A DNA stretch of 64,000 nucleotides. Origin: JAVVHH01 sp964613945. GTDB taxonomy: Bacteria; Pseudomonadota; Alphaproteobacteria; Acetobacterales; Acetobacteraceae. Location: positions 1 through 64,000 of the forward strand of contig CAZTJC010000008.1 of assembly GCA_964613945.1 (NCBI GenBank). Direction: 5' to 3'. A program made the translations under genes and the position numbers. Shown in pieces: positions 25,891 through 35,171 of the stretch; within the stretch, counting starts at the first letter, position 1; each line of letters starts with the position of its first letter. The notes below the pieces were generated by a model. That model was not told the origin of the DNA, searched no databases, and worked only from the letters and a program-made list of their open reading frames with translations.

Positions 25891-27777
25891 ATGATGTCCT
25901 TCTTCCGCGCTTTTCTGAACACCTGGGCCGCGCGCGCCTTCTTCATCGTGCTGGTCGCCGCCTTCGGCCTGTGGGGCGTGGCTGACGTCGCGCGTAATTT
26001 CGGCCAGAACACGTCGCTCGCGACCGTCGGCAACCGCAAGATCGAGCCGCAGGAGTTTCAGGACGCGTTCCGGCGCAACCTGGCCCAGGTCACCCGCATG
26101 ATGGGCGGCTCCGAGCCGCCGCCGGACGTCCGTCGAGCCGTCGCCAGCGAGTCACTCGAACGCCTGATCGTCCAGGCCGCCATCGCCGACGAGGTGCAGC
26201 GCCTCGGCATTGAAGTGCCGGACGCCGCACTTCGCCAGGCCGTTTACGCCATCCCCGCCTTCAAAGGCCCTGCCGGCACCTTCGATCGCGCGACTTTCGA
26301 CAGCGTCATGCGCAACAATGGCATGACCGAGCCGCGCTTCCTTGACCTGCTCCGCTCCGACATCGGCCAGCGCCAGGTGATGGAAACCGTGCAGGCCGGC
26401 GTCTCGACCCCCGAGACGCTGCTCCAGCAGGTCTATGCCTACCAGCGCGAGACCCGAGCCGGCGATGCCGTTCAGCTCGCCTTCAGCGCAGCCGCGCCAC
26501 CGCCAGCACCGAGCGCCGAGGATCTGCAGCGCGAATACGAGAACAACCCCGCTGCCTTCAGCGCCCCTGCATTTCGCCGGGTCAAGCTGGTGGTGCTGTC
26601 GCCGCAGACCCTGGCCGGCGGCATCGACGTCACCCCGCAGGACATCCAGACCTACTACGACACGCACAAGGCCGACTACGTCACGGAGGAGAAGCGCTCC
26701 GCCGAGGTCGTCGTCGCCCCCGACGAGGCTGCCGCTGCCAAGCTCGCCGCCACCTGGAAGGCTGGCGCCGACTGGGCGACGATGCAGAAAGACGCTCAGG
26801 CGGCAGGCGCTTCCGCCGTTGCCGTCGCTGACTCCGAGAAAGGTCAGTTCCCCTCTGCCGACCTCGCCAACGCCGTGTTCGCCGCCGCACCAGACACGAT
26901 CAGTGCGCCCATCAAGTCGCCGTTCGGATATCAGGTCGTGCGAGTCACCAAGGTGACGCCCGGCCTGTCCCGCACCGTCGAACAAGCCAGCGCGGATATC
27001 CGCAAGCAGGTCGCGCAGGCGCAGGCCGTCGATCAAGTCTACGCCCGTGCCAACAAGCTCGATGAAGCGCTCTCGGCCGGCACCGCCTTTGACGATCTGT
27101 CCGGCGACCTCGGTGCCGCCGGCGTCGAAGGCACGCTCGATGCCCAAGGCAACACCGCCGACGGTGAGCCAGCACCTATTCCTGGCAGCCCGGCGCTACG
27201 CAAAGCCATCCTCGCCACCGTCTTCAGCACGCCCCCAGGCGACACCCCGCGCATGATCGAAGGTCCCGATCAGTCCTACTACGCGGTGCAGGTCACCGAC
27301 CTGATCGAGCCCAAGCTGAAGCCGCTGAGCGAGGTCGAGGACCAGGTCCGAGCCGATTGGGAGCAAAGCCAGCGCCGTCACGAGCAGGACGTCAAAGCCG
27401 CCAAGCTGATGTCCGCCGCCCAGGCCGGCGGTTCGCTCGACGACGCCGCCACCATCGCCGATCTGCACATGGAGCGTACGCCCGCCATCACCCGCGATGG
27501 CACCGATGAGCATGTGCCGCCGCCTGTCCAGCAGGCTTTGTTCCGCCTCAAGCAAGGCGAGACCACGATGGTCGAGACCGCCGATGGTTTCTGGGTTGTC
27601 CGCCTCGCCGCCATCACCACGCCGGATATCGCGCAGGACCCGATCGGCGCGGCGCAATTCCGCGACTCCCTGACCAAGGCACTCGATCAGGACATGGAAA
27701 TCGTCTTCGCCACCACCTTGCGCGACCGCGCCAAGCCCCAGGTCAACCGCACCATGCTGGACAGCCTGATCCAATGA
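25891..27777 (+). CDS. Membrane-anchored periplasmic peptidyl-prolyl isomerase/chaperone, PpiD-like
   Basis: 628 residues. One N-terminal membrane helix (FFIVLVAAFGLWGVADV) anchors it, facing the periplasm. A SurA-like N domain (GNRKIEPQEFQDAFRRNL and further) and a long, Ala-rich central region follow, with a rotamase-like block in the middle (about 270-370, with FPSADLANAVFAAAPDTISAPIKSPFGYQVVRVTKV). The C-terminal part repeats this chaperone pattern. It helps outer-membrane protein folding in relatives. It overlaps trpE by 4 bases (ATGA) and heads the trp-moa-lexA run. Confidence 0.8.
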   Translation: MMSFFRAFLNTWAARAFFIVLVAAFGLWGVADVARNFGQNTSLATVGNRKIEPQEFQDAFRRNLAQVTRMMGGSEPPPDVRRAVASESLERLIVQAAIADEVQRLGIEVPDAALRQAVYAIPAFKGPAGTFDRATFDSVMRNNGMTEPRFLDLLRSDIGQRQVMETVQAGVSTPETLLQQVYAYQRETRAGDAVQLAFSAAAPPPAPSAEDLQREYENNPAAFSAPAFRRVKLVVLSPQTLAGGIDVTPQDIQTYYDTHKADYVTEEKRSAEVVVAPDEAAAAKLAATWKAGADWATMQKDAQAAGASAVAVADSEKGQFPSADLANAVFAAAPDTISAPIKSPFGYQVVRVTKVTPGLSRTVEQASADIRKQVAQAQAVDQVYARANKLDEALSAGTAFDDLSGDLGAAGVEGTLDAQGNTADGEPAPIPGSPALRKAILATVFSTPPGDTPRMIEGPDQSYYAVQVTDLIEPKLKPLSEVEDQVRADWEQSQRRHEQDVKAAKLMSAAQAGGSLDDAATIADLHMERTPAITRDGTDEHVPPPVQQALFRLKQGETTMVETADGFWVVRLAAITTPDIAQDPIGAAQFRDSLTKALDQDMEIVFATTLRDRAKPQVNRTMLDSLIQ

Positions 27778-29294
27778 ACGCCATCGCCTCGCCCAGCCGC
27801 GCCACCTTCAACGAAGCCTACGAGTCCGGCCGAGGCACGCTGGTCTGGACCACCGGAGTCGGCGATCTCGAGACGCCGATCGGCGCCTACATGAAGCTTG
27901 CCGCCGGCCGGCCGCTCTCCTTCCTGCTGGAAAGCATCGAAGGCGGCGCCGCCCGCGGCCGCTACTCCATTATCGGCATGTCGCCCGACGTCATCTGGCG
28001 TTGCCGCAACGGGCGCGCGGAACTCAACCGCAACGCCCGCGCCGCGCCGCACGCCTTTGTTCCCGAGACCGCTGCCCCGCTCGACAGCCTGCGCACGCTG
28101 ATCGTCGAGAGCCGCATGGACATCCCCGACCACCTGCCGCCCATGCTCGGTGGCCTCGTCGGCTATCTCGGCTACGACATGGTCCGTCAGATGGAGACCA
28201 TCCCGGACAAGAACCGCGACGAACTCGGCCTGCCCGATGCGTTGCTGATCCGTCCGACCGTGTTCGCCGTGTTCGACAACGTCCGCGATGAACTCACTTT
28301 CGCCGCGCCGATCTACCCGCAAGCCGGCGTTTCCGCCGCCTCCGCCTGGGACCGAGCCGAAGCCGCCTTGGCGGAAGCCAACAGCCTGCTCGATCGCCCG
28401 TTGCCGCACGCCGTTCCACCGGTGGCGCTGCCGCCGCAGCCCGAGCCGAGTTCCAACATCAGCAAGGCCGACTTCATGGCCATGGTCGATCGCATGAAGG
28501 ACTACATCGCCGCCGGCGACGCCTTCCAGGTCGTGCCGAGCCAGCGCTTCTCCGCCCCGTTCGCCTTGCCGCCATTCGCGCTCTACCGCGCGCTTCGCCG
28601 GGTCAACCCGGCGCCGTTCTTGTTCTTCCTCGACTTCGGCGGCTTCTCCGTCGTCGGTAGCTCTCCCGAGATCCTGGTTCGCCTCCGCGACGGCACCATC
28701 ACCTTGCGCCCGCTCGCCGGCACCCGCGCCCGTGGCGCCACCCGCGAGGAGGATCTCGCCCTCGAGCAGGATCTGGTCTCCGACCCCAAGGAGCGCGCCG
28801 AACACCTCATGTTGCTCGACCTCGGCCGCAACGACGTCGGCCGGGTCGCCGAGATCGGCACCGTCCGCGTCACGGAAAGCTTCGCCGTGGAACGCTTCAG
28901 CCACGTCATGCACATGTCGTCGACGGTGGAAGGCAAGCTCAAGCCCGGCCTCGACGCGCTCGACGCGCTGGTCGCCGCCTTCCCCGCCGGCACGCTCACC
29001 GGAGCTCCCAAGATCCGCGCCATGCAGATCATCGAGGAACTGGAACCGACCCGGCGCGGCATTTACGCCGGCTGCATCGGCTACTTCGCCGCCAACGGCA
29101 CCATGGACACCTGCATCGGCCTGCGCACGGCCGTGGTCAAAGATGGCACGATGTACGTGCAAGCCGGCGGCGGCGTCGTCGCGGACAGCACGGCGGAGGG
29201 CGAGTGGGCCGAGAGCGTCCAAAAGAGCCGTGCCCTGTTCCGTGCCGCCGAGGAAGCCGTCCGCTTCGCCGCCCAAGTTAGGCAGGGTTCCTGA
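27774..29294 (+). CDS. trpE: Anthranilate synthase component I
   Basis: Converts chorismate with ammonia from TrpG to anthranilate, the first step of tryptophan synthesis. 506 residues. SFLLESIEGG carries the LLES tryptophan feedback motif near the N terminus. The chorismate core includes FQVVPSQRFSAPF, SPEILVRL, PLAGTRARG, DLVSDPKERAEHLMLLDLGRND, and AFPAGTLTGAPKIRAMQII. ATGA overlap with ppiD; trpG starts one base after its TGA. No leader peptide or attenuator is present because it sits inside a transcription unit. Confidence 0.97.
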   Translation: MNAIASPSRATFNEAYESGRGTLVWTTGVGDLETPIGAYMKLAAGRPLSFLLESIEGGAARGRYSIIGMSPDVIWRCRNGRAELNRNARAAPHAFVPETAAPLDSLRTLIVESRMDIPDHLPPMLGGLVGYLGYDMVRQMETIPDKNRDELGLPDALLIRPTVFAVFDNVRDELTFAAPIYPQAGVSAASAWDRAEAALAEANSLLDRPLPHAVPPVALPPQPEPSSNISKADFMAMVDRMKDYIAAGDAFQVVPSQRFSAPFALPPFALYRALRRVNPAPFLFFLDFGGFSVVGSSPEILVRLRDGTITLRPLAGTRARGATREEDLALEQDLVSDPKERAEHLMLLDLGRNDVGRVAEIGTVRVTESFAVERFSHVMHMSSTVEGKLKPGLDALDALVAAFPAGTLTGAPKIRAMQIIEELEPTRRGIYAGCIGYFAANGTMDTCIGLRTAVVKDGTMYVQAGGGVVADSTAEGEWAESVQKSRALFRAAEEAVRFAAQVRQGS

Positions 29295-29295
29295 C

Positions 29296-29904
29296 ATGAT
29301 CCTCCTGATCGACAACTACGACAGCTTCACCTTCAATCTCGTCCACTTCCTCGGCGACCTCGGCGCCGAGTGCGACGTCGTGCGTAACGACGCCCTCACT
29401 CCCGCCGAAGCGCTGGCTCGCGAGCCGGAAGCCATCGTCATCTCGCCCGGCCCGTGCACGCCGTCCGAAGCCGGCATCTGCCTCGACCTGATCGAGGCCG
29501 CCGCCGGTCGCATCCCGATCCTGGGCGTCTGCCTCGGACATCAGGCGATCGGCCAAGTCTTCGGCGGCACGGTCGTCCGCGCACCGACGCCGATGCACGG
29601 TAAGGTCGGCCCGGTGAGCCACGTGGACTCGGATGTCTTTGCCGGCCTGCCCAGCCCGTTCAACGCGACCCGCTATCATAGCCTGATCGTCGAGGCCGAA
29701 ACCCTGCCCGACGACCTCGAAGCCACCGCCTGGACCGAGAACGGCACGCAAGACAAGATCATCATGGGGCTGCGGCATCGCACCATGCCGATCTACGGCG
29801 TGCAGTTCCATCCGGAGAGCATCGCCTCCGAACACGGTCATGCCCTGCTCGGCAACTTCCTCGCGCTCGCCTGCGGCTCGAACCAGCCTCCCCGCGCCAC
29901 TTGA
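29296..29904 (+). CDS. trpG: Anthranilate synthase component II (glutaminase)
   Basis: Class I glutamine amidotransferase feeding ammonia to TrpE. 202 residues. IDNYDSFTFNLVH at the N terminus, PGPCTPSEAG, ILGVCLGHQ with the nucleophilic Cys, and GVQFHPES with the catalytic His and Glu. I chose the ATG at 29296, just after the trpE stop. It overlaps trpD by 4 bases in a TTGA junction. Confidence 0.97.
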   Translation: MILLIDNYDSFTFNLVHFLGDLGAECDVVRNDALTPAEALAREPEAIVISPGPCTPSEAGICLDLIEAAAGRIPILGVCLGHQAIGQVFGGTVVRAPTPMHGKVGPVSHVDSDVFAGLPSPFNATRYHSLIVEAETLPDDLEATAWTENGTQDKIIMGLRHRTMPIYGVQFHPESIASEHGHALLGNFLALACGSNQPPRAT

Positions 29905-30923
29905 TCACCACGCTCAAACCCGTCCTGGCAGCGCTCGCTCAGGGTGAGACGCTGTCGGCGGAGGCCTCCGAACAAGCGTTCGGCCTCATCATGTCGGGCG
30001 AGGCCACGCCGGCGCAGATTGCCGGCATGCTGATGGCCATGCGCGTCCGCGGCGAGACGGTCGCCGAGATGACCGGCGCCGTCCGCGCCATGCGCGCCCG
30101 CATGATCGAGGTCGAGGCGCCCGACAACGCGATGGATGTCTGCGGCACCGGTGGCGATGGCGCGGCCACGTTGAACGTGTCCACGGCTGTCACCTTTGTT
30201 CTTGCCGGTGCCGGTATCCCGGTGGCCAAACACGGCAACCGCGCTCTCTCGAGCCAAACCGGCGGCGCCGACGTGCTGTCGGTGCTGGGTGTCGACATCG
30301 ACGCCTCGCCCGCGCGGCTGGGCGGCATCCTGCGGGAGGCCGGCTCGGTGTTTATGTTCGCGCCGAAGCATCACGCCGCCCTGCGCCATGCTGCCGGACC
30401 GCGCGTCGAACTCGGCACCCGCACGATCTTTAACCTGCTGGGTCCGCTGGCCAACCCGGCCCGCGTCCGCCGGCAACTCACCGGCACGTTCTCGCCGCAC
30501 TGGCTTCGCCCCATGGCCGACGCGCTGCACGCCCTGGGCAGCGAACGGGCCTGGATCGTGCACGGTCAGGGCCTGGACGAACTGACCGTCGCCGGCAGCA
30601 ACCTCGTCGCCACCTTAAATCACGGCGAGGTTCGCGACCTCGTGCTCGAGCCGTCCGACGCCGGCCTGCCCACCAGCCCGGTGGAGGCGATCCGCGGCGG
30701 CGATCCGAAACACAACGCGGCCGGGCTGCTGCGCTTGCTGCACGGCGAGGCCGGGCCATATCGCGACACGGTGCTATTCAATGCCGCCGCCGGGCTGATC
30801 GTCGCCGGTGCGGTCGAAACCCTGACGGGCGGTGTCGCCATGGCGGCACGGTCGATTGATGATGGCGCGGCGTTTGCCGCATTAGAACGGCTGCGGTTCG
30901 CCAGCGCCGCGCTGGAGAACTGA
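29901..30923 (+). CDS. trpD: Anthranilate phosphoribosyltransferase
   Basis: Transfers phosphoribose from PRPP to anthranilate. 340 residues. DVCGTGGDGAATLNVST is the PRPP loop, AKHGNRALSSQTGGADVL and KHHAALRHA and GPLANPARVRRQ are the usual conserved blocks. It starts at TTG 29901, overlapping the trpG TGA by 4 bases; TTG is the only start that keeps the family N terminus. Confidence 0.97.
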   Translation: MITTLKPVLAALAQGETLSAEASEQAFGLIMSGEATPAQIAGMLMAMRVRGETVAEMTGAVRAMRARMIEVEAPDNAMDVCGTGGDGAATLNVSTAVTFVLAGAGIPVAKHGNRALSSQTGGADVLSVLGVDIDASPARLGGILREAGSVFMFAPKHHAALRHAAGPRVELGTRTIFNLLGPLANPARVRRQLTGTFSPHWLRPMADALHALGSERAWIVHGQGLDELTVAGSNLVATLNHGEVRDLVLEPSDAGLPTSPVEAIRGGDPKHNAAGLLRLLHGEAGPYRDTVLFNAAAGLIVAGAVETLTGGVAMAARSIDDGAAFAALERLRFASAALEN

Positions 30924-30924
30924 C

Positions 30925-31731
30925 ATGGATGTAGGCATTTCCGATACGCTCGCGCAGATCTGCGCCACGACGCTGGCCGAAGTGCGGCGCCGTGAAGCCA
31001 GCCTGTCGCTCGCTCAGTTGAAGTCCAAGGTCTCGCATCAGAAGGACCGGCCCCGCAACTTCGGCGTCGCGCTGAAGGAGAAGGTCGCCGCCGGCCAATA
31101 CGCGCTGATCACGGAGATCAAGAAGGCCTCACCTTCCGCCGGCCTGATCCGCCCCGAGTTCGACCCGGTGGCCCTCGCCAACACCTACCTCGAAGCCGGC
31201 GCCACCTGCCTGTCCGTCCTGACCGACGAGGCTTTCTTCCAGGGCTCGCCCGACCACCTCAAGGCCGTCCGCGCTGCCGTCAGCCTGCCCATACTGCGCA
31301 AGGATTTCATCCTTGAGCCGTGGCAGGTCTATGAGAGCCGCTTGATGGGGGCGGACTGCATCCTGCTCATCATGGCCGCCCTTTCCGACAGCGCGGCGCG
31401 TGACCTCGAAGAATTGGCCCGCGCCCTCGACATGGACGTTCTGGTCGAGGTGCACGATCGCCGCGAGTTGGAGCGTGCCCTCGGGCTGCAGACGCAGTTG
31501 ATCGGCATCAACAACCGCAATCTCAAGACGTTGCAGACGACACTGGACACCACGGCCGAGCTTGCTCCCTTGGTCCCGTCCGATCGTTTCCTGATCGCCG
31601 AGAGCGGCATCCGCACGCATGGGGATGTTCTCTGGTTAGCCGAAGCGGGCGCGCGCTCCTTCCTTGTCGGAGAGAGCCTGCTCAAACAGGACGACGTCGG
31701 CGCGGCGACCCGGGCGCTGCTCGGCGCATGA
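30925..31731 (+). CDS. trpC: Indole-3-glycerol phosphate synthase
   Basis: Closes the indole ring from CdRP. 268 residues, TIM barrel. Conserved stretches: ALITEIKKASPSAGLIRPEFDP with the catalytic Lys, CLSVLTDEAFFQGSPDHL, LRKDFILEPWQVYESRLMGADCILLI, VEVHDRRELERAL, IGINNRNLKTL and AESGIRTHGDV. It starts one base after the trpD stop and overlaps moaC by 4 bases. No trpF is present in this run. Confidence 0.97.
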   Translation: MDVGISDTLAQICATTLAEVRRREASLSLAQLKSKVSHQKDRPRNFGVALKEKVAAGQYALITEIKKASPSAGLIRPEFDPVALANTYLEAGATCLSVLTDEAFFQGSPDHLKAVRAAVSLPILRKDFILEPWQVYESRLMGADCILLIMAALSDSAARDLEELARALDMDVLVEVHDRRELERALGLQTQLIGINNRNLKTLQTTLDTTAELAPLVPSDRFLIAESGIRTHGDVLWLAEAGARSFLVGESLLKQDDVGAATRALLGA

Positions 31732-32195
31732 GCTTCACCCATTTCGACGTCGAGGGCCGTGCCGCCATGGTCGACGTGTCGGCCAAGCCGGAGACGTCCC
31801 GCACCGCGACCGCCCGCGTCACGATCGCGATGGAGCCCGCGACTGCCGACCTGATCCGCGAGGGGCGCGCGTCCAAGGGGGACGTGCTCGGCGTGGCCCG
31901 CCTGGCCGGCATCATGGCCGCCAAGCGCACCGCCGATTTGATCCCTTTATGTCATCCGCTGCCGATCACCGCCGTCACGCTCGACCTCCGCGCCGAAGCC
32001 GCCAGCGTCGAGATCGAGGCCACCGTTCGCACCACCGGCCGCACCGGCGTGGAGATGGAGGCGCTTACCGCCGCCAGCGTCGCCGCACTGACCGTTTACG
32101 ACATGTGCAAAGCCGTCGACCGCGCCATGCGCATCGATGGCCTCCGGGTCGTGCACAAGGATGGCGGCAAATCCGGGGCGTTCAGCCAGGCATGA
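31728..32195 (+). CDS. moaC: Cyclic pyranopterin monophosphate synthase
   Basis: Second enzyme of molybdenum cofactor synthesis, converting the MoaA product to cPMP. 155 residues. ARLAGIMAAKRTADLIPLCHPLPI holds the conserved catalytic Lys and His, followed by GVEMEALTAASVAALTVYDMCKA. ATGA overlap with trpC at the start and with moeA at the end. Such trpC-moaC-moeA-lexA strings are common in alphaproteobacteria. Confidence 0.96.
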   Translation: MSFTHFDVEGRAAMVDVSAKPETSRTATARVTIAMEPATADLIREGRASKGDVLGVARLAGIMAAKRTADLIPLCHPLPITAVTLDLRAEAASVEIEATVRTTGRTGVEMEALTAASVAALTVYDMCKAVDRAMRIDGLRVVHKDGGKSGAFSQA

Positions 32196-33388
32196 TCTCG
32201 GTCGCCGACGCGACGGGCCGCATTCTCGGCGCCATGCGCCCGACCGGTACCGAAACCGTCCCGCTCGCCGCCGGCTGGGGCCGCGTTCTCGCCGCACCAA
32301 TCATTGCCCGGCTCAACCAACCCCCCGGCGACGTCTCCGCCATGGATGGCTACGCCCTGCGAGCCACGGACCCCGGCCCCTGGACAGTCATCGGCAACGC
32401 GCCGGCTGGCCATCCCTTCGACGGCAGCGTCGGCGAGAATCAGGCGATCCGCCTTTTCACCGGCAGCCTGATCCCGGCCGGTGCCGATGCTGTCGCGATC
32501 CAGGAAGACGCCGACCGGGACGGCGACCGCCTGACGCTGCGCGAAGCTCCGATCACCGGTCGCCACATCCGTGCTCGCGGCGGCGACTTCGCTACCGGCG
32601 ACATGCTGCTCTCCCCGGGCCGCACCTTATCGCCGCGTGCGATCGGCTTGGCAGCGGCGGCGAACCATCCGTGGCTCACCGTTCATCGCCGCCCCCGAAT
32701 CGCGATCTTGGCCACCGGCGACGAGATCGCCCTGCCCGGTGACCCCATCAGCGCCGGCGGCATCGTCTCCTCGAACGCCCACGCCCTGGCCGCCCTGATC
32801 GCTGCCGCCGGCGCCGACCCGGTCGTCCTGCCTATCGCGATCGACACCCTCGACAGCATCGCCGGCACAGCCGACCAGCTCGGCGGCATCGACCTTCTGG
32901 TGACCACCGGTGGTGCCAGCGTCGGCGAGCACGACCTGATCCAGAAGGCACTCGCGACTCGCGGCTTCGCACCGGACTTCTGGAAGATCGCCATGCGACC
33001 CGGCAAGCCGCTGATCTTCGGCCAACTCGGCGCCACGCCCGTGCTCGGCCTACCCGGTAATCCGGTTTCCGCGCTGGTATGTGCGATCCTGTTCCTGGTC
33101 CCCGCCATCAAGCGCCTGTCCGGCCTATCCGACTGGCACCTGCCGATCGCCCGTGGGATCCTGACCCGGCCTCTCCCGGCCAACGACCATCGAGCCGACT
33201 ACATGCGGTCCAGCCTGATTGCTTCGGCCAACGGGGAATTATCCGTTACGCCTCACCCGCGCCAGGACTCGTCCCACCTCCGTGTTCTTGCCGGGTCCGA
33301 CGCCCTGGCCATCCGCGCGCCGAACGCCGCCCCAACCGCAGCGGGCGATGGGATCGATCTCATCCGGCTAGATCAGGGTTTGTTCTGA
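32192..33388 (+). CDS. moeA: Molybdopterin molybdenumtransferase
   Basis: Inserts molybdate into adenylated molybdopterin. 398 residues, normal length. PPGDVSAMDGYALRA in domain 1, then the MoCF-biosynthesis core with LATGDEIALPGD, VTTGGASVGEHDLIQKAL, MRPGKPLIFG and GLPGNPVSALV; a short C-terminal beta domain follows. I chose the ATG at 32192, which overlaps the moaC TGA (ATGA). An in-frame longer reading upstream runs through moaC and is not real. Confidence 0.95.
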   Translation: MISVADATGRILGAMRPTGTETVPLAAGWGRVLAAPIIARLNQPPGDVSAMDGYALRATDPGPWTVIGNAPAGHPFDGSVGENQAIRLFTGSLIPAGADAVAIQEDADRDGDRLTLREAPITGRHIRARGGDFATGDMLLSPGRTLSPRAIGLAAAANHPWLTVHRRPRIAILATGDEIALPGDPISAGGIVSSNAHALAALIAAAGADPVVLPIAIDTLDSIAGTADQLGGIDLLVTTGGASVGEHDLIQKALATRGFAPDFWKIAMRPGKPLIFGQLGATPVLGLPGNPVSALVCAILFLVPAIKRLSGLSDWHLPIARGILTRPLPANDHRADYMRSSLIASANGELSVTPHPRQDSSHLRVLAGSDALAIRAPNAAPTAAGDGIDLIRLDQGLF

Positions 33389-33393
33389 CACGG

Positions 33394-33423
33394 TTGACGC
33401 GATTTACGGAACCAACGTAGAAC
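33394..33423 (+). promoter_or_regulatory. lexA promoter with an SOS box over the -10
   Basis: TTGACG at 33394-33399 is a good -35. A GAAC-N7-GAAC repeat, the alphaproteobacterial LexA box, lies at 33409-33423. The -10-like TAGAAC (33418-33423, 18 bases from the -35) is inside it. LexA bound here would block its own promoter, the classical autoregulation. It lies just after moeA ends, so lexA can be transcribed both from this site and by read-through. Confidence 0.85.
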
Positions 33424-33470
33424 ACTCCGGTTGCCGATATGTTCCGATTCGGCCAGACCGGAGCCGTCCC

Positions 33471-34199
33471 ATGTTGACGCGTAAGCAGCACGAGTTGCTG
33501 ATTTTTATCGACCGCCATCTCAAGGCTACCGGCTTCTCGCCTTCGTTCGAGGAAATGAAGGAAGCGCTGCAACTCAAGTCGAAATCGGGCATCCACCGGC
33601 TGATCTCGGCCCTCGAGGAGCGCGACTTCCTCAAGCGGCGACACCATCGCGCCCGGGCGCTCGAAGTGATGCGCCTGCCCAATGAGCCTTTCGATCGCAA
33701 CGAGACGGCACCGGCCGAAACCGACACTCCGCAGCCGGCGGCAGCTTTTGCCCCGAACGTGATCAAGGGTGACTTTACCCGATCGATTCCCGGCGTTACG
33801 GCGGCCAACGATGCCGGCGCGGTGCAACTACCGCTCTACGGCAGGATCGCCGCCGGTCTGCCGATCCTGGCCGTCAACGAATCCGTCGTGCACATCGACG
33901 TTCCGGCCGCCATGCTGGGCAGTGGCGAGCATTACGCGCTCGAGGTCGACGGCGACTCGATGATCGACGCCGGCATTCTCGATGGTGACACGGTGATCAT
34001 CCGCCGCGGCGACCAGGCCGAAACCGGCCAGATCATCGTCGCCCTAGTCGATGATCACGAGGTCACGCTCAAGCGCATCCGTCGCCACGGCAAGTCCATC
34101 GCGCTGGAACCCGCCAACTCCGCCTACAAGGTGCAGATCATGCCGGCCGAGAAGGTCAAGGTGCAGGGTCGGATGGTCGCCCTACTCCGCAAGTACTAA
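33471..34199 (+). CDS. lexA: LexA SOS repressor and autoprotease
   Basis: 242 residues. The N-terminal winged helix (about 1-65) has the DNA-reading helix LKSKSGIHRLISALEERDF. The C-terminal autoprotease domain has the cleavage Ala128-Gly129 (GRIAAGLPI), Ser163 in GDSMID and Lys201 in VTLKRI. RecA filaments stimulate self-cleavage and free SOS promoters. A linker of about 60 residues is longer than in E. coli LexA. Start ATG 33471. It ends convergent to a GT8 gene with a 16-base gap. Confidence 0.97.
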   Translation: MLTRKQHELLIFIDRHLKATGFSPSFEEMKEALQLKSKSGIHRLISALEERDFLKRRHHRARALEVMRLPNEPFDRNETAPAETDTPQPAAAFAPNVIKGDFTRSIPGVTAANDAGAVQLPLYGRIAAGLPILAVNESVVHIDVPAAMLGSGEHYALEVDGDSMIDAGILDGDTVIIRRGDQAETGQIIVALVDDHEVTLKRIRRHGKSIALEPANSAYKVQIMPAEKVKVQGRMVALLRKY

Positions 34200-34215
34200 G
34201 CCCGGCGGAAGCGGC

Positions 34216-35127
34216 TTACCGTCGCTTCGTCAGGACCGTCTTGAGTGCCGATCGGAGTTGCTGCGGCACATACGGCATGAGTTTCTTGCGACAGACATTT
34301 AGGAACGTCCGGTCAGCCGGCCGGTAATCTCGCCAGTCCGTCCTCGCCAGATTATCGAAATACGCCTGCTGCCGCGGGTGATTATCGAGATACACCCACG
34401 GCTTGGCGCCGCCATTGAAGTGAATGATGACGGCCTCGTCGCACACGCGCTTGCGCTCTGCGTCCGACATGCCGAGATCGTGGAACGGCCGAAAGAATGG
34501 GTTGATCACGTTCCATTTGTAGTCGAGCGGCAGCCAGTCGCCGATCAGGACCAGATTGAGGATGTCCTGGTCTGCATCGAGAGCCCGTTCCGGATACTGG
34601 CGCAGGTAGTCGATGCAGCGCTGCCGATAGTCCTTGGCCTTCCACGCATTCAAATCCATGACCATCATGCCGGAGTTGAAGAACAAGCTGCCCGCCGGCA
34701 TCCCGTGCTCGCGCGGCCGCGACGAGTTCGGGATTGCCACGGCGCCGATCGTCATGCCGTGCAGGTCTGTCTGCCAGAGCGGCTCGATCGACCCGACGGC
34801 CACCGTGTCCGGATCGATGTAGATCGCCCTCGACCGCCCTTCGAACAACTCGTCGGCCCAAAGCCGCAGGTAAGCGTCGGCCGACAGCACGGTCGGGATC
34901 GGAAACTCCGGCGGCACGGTGAATTGCTTGAAGCGCAACGACACCCGCGACTCGCTCGCGAACGAACGCTCGAAGCGGTCCTGAAACAACGCCGGATCTT
35001 CGGTCGAGACGATCAGCACGTCCAAGGGCGACGTCGAATGCCGGATGAGCGACGCCAGCGATGCCGCGGCATGCTGCGCGTAGGCATTGTTGAACGCGTA
35101 CAGGACCGAGATGGGCGTCGTCGACAT
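34216..35127 (-). CDS. Glycosyltransferase family 8 protein
   Basis: 303 residues, a cytoplasmic GT-A retaining transferase of the LPS galactosyl/glucosyl type. The DxD metal motif is IYIDPDTV near residue 101. DADQDILN and HFNGGAKPW are further GT8 signatures that bind Mn and the sugar diphosphate. No signal peptide or membrane segment. It is followed by nothing close on the same strand and may act in LPS or exopolysaccharide assembly; the acceptor is unknown. Confidence 0.85.
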   Translation of the reverse strand: MSTTPISVLYAFNNAYAQHAAASLASLIRHSTSPLDVLIVSTEDPALFQDRFERSFASESRVSLRFKQFTVPPEFPIPTVLSADAYLRLWADELFEGRSRAIYIDPDTVAVGSIEPLWQTDLHGMTIGAVAIPNSSRPREHGMPAGSLFFNSGMMVMDLNAWKAKDYRQRCIDYLRQYPERALDADQDILNLVLIGDWLPLDYKWNVINPFFRPFHDLGMSDAERKRVCDEAVIIHFNGGAKPWVYLDNHPRQQAYFDNLARTDWRDYRPADRTFLNVCRKKLMPYVPQQLRSALKTVLTKRR

Positions 35128-35171
35128 GCCAGGATCATACCACGGCGGCGACCCCGCTCCAATTTGAGCCG

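Noticed and set aside
27687..29315. 542-codon open frame antisense to trpE
   Set aside because: Covers trpE exactly on the other strand and has no domain; shadow frame.
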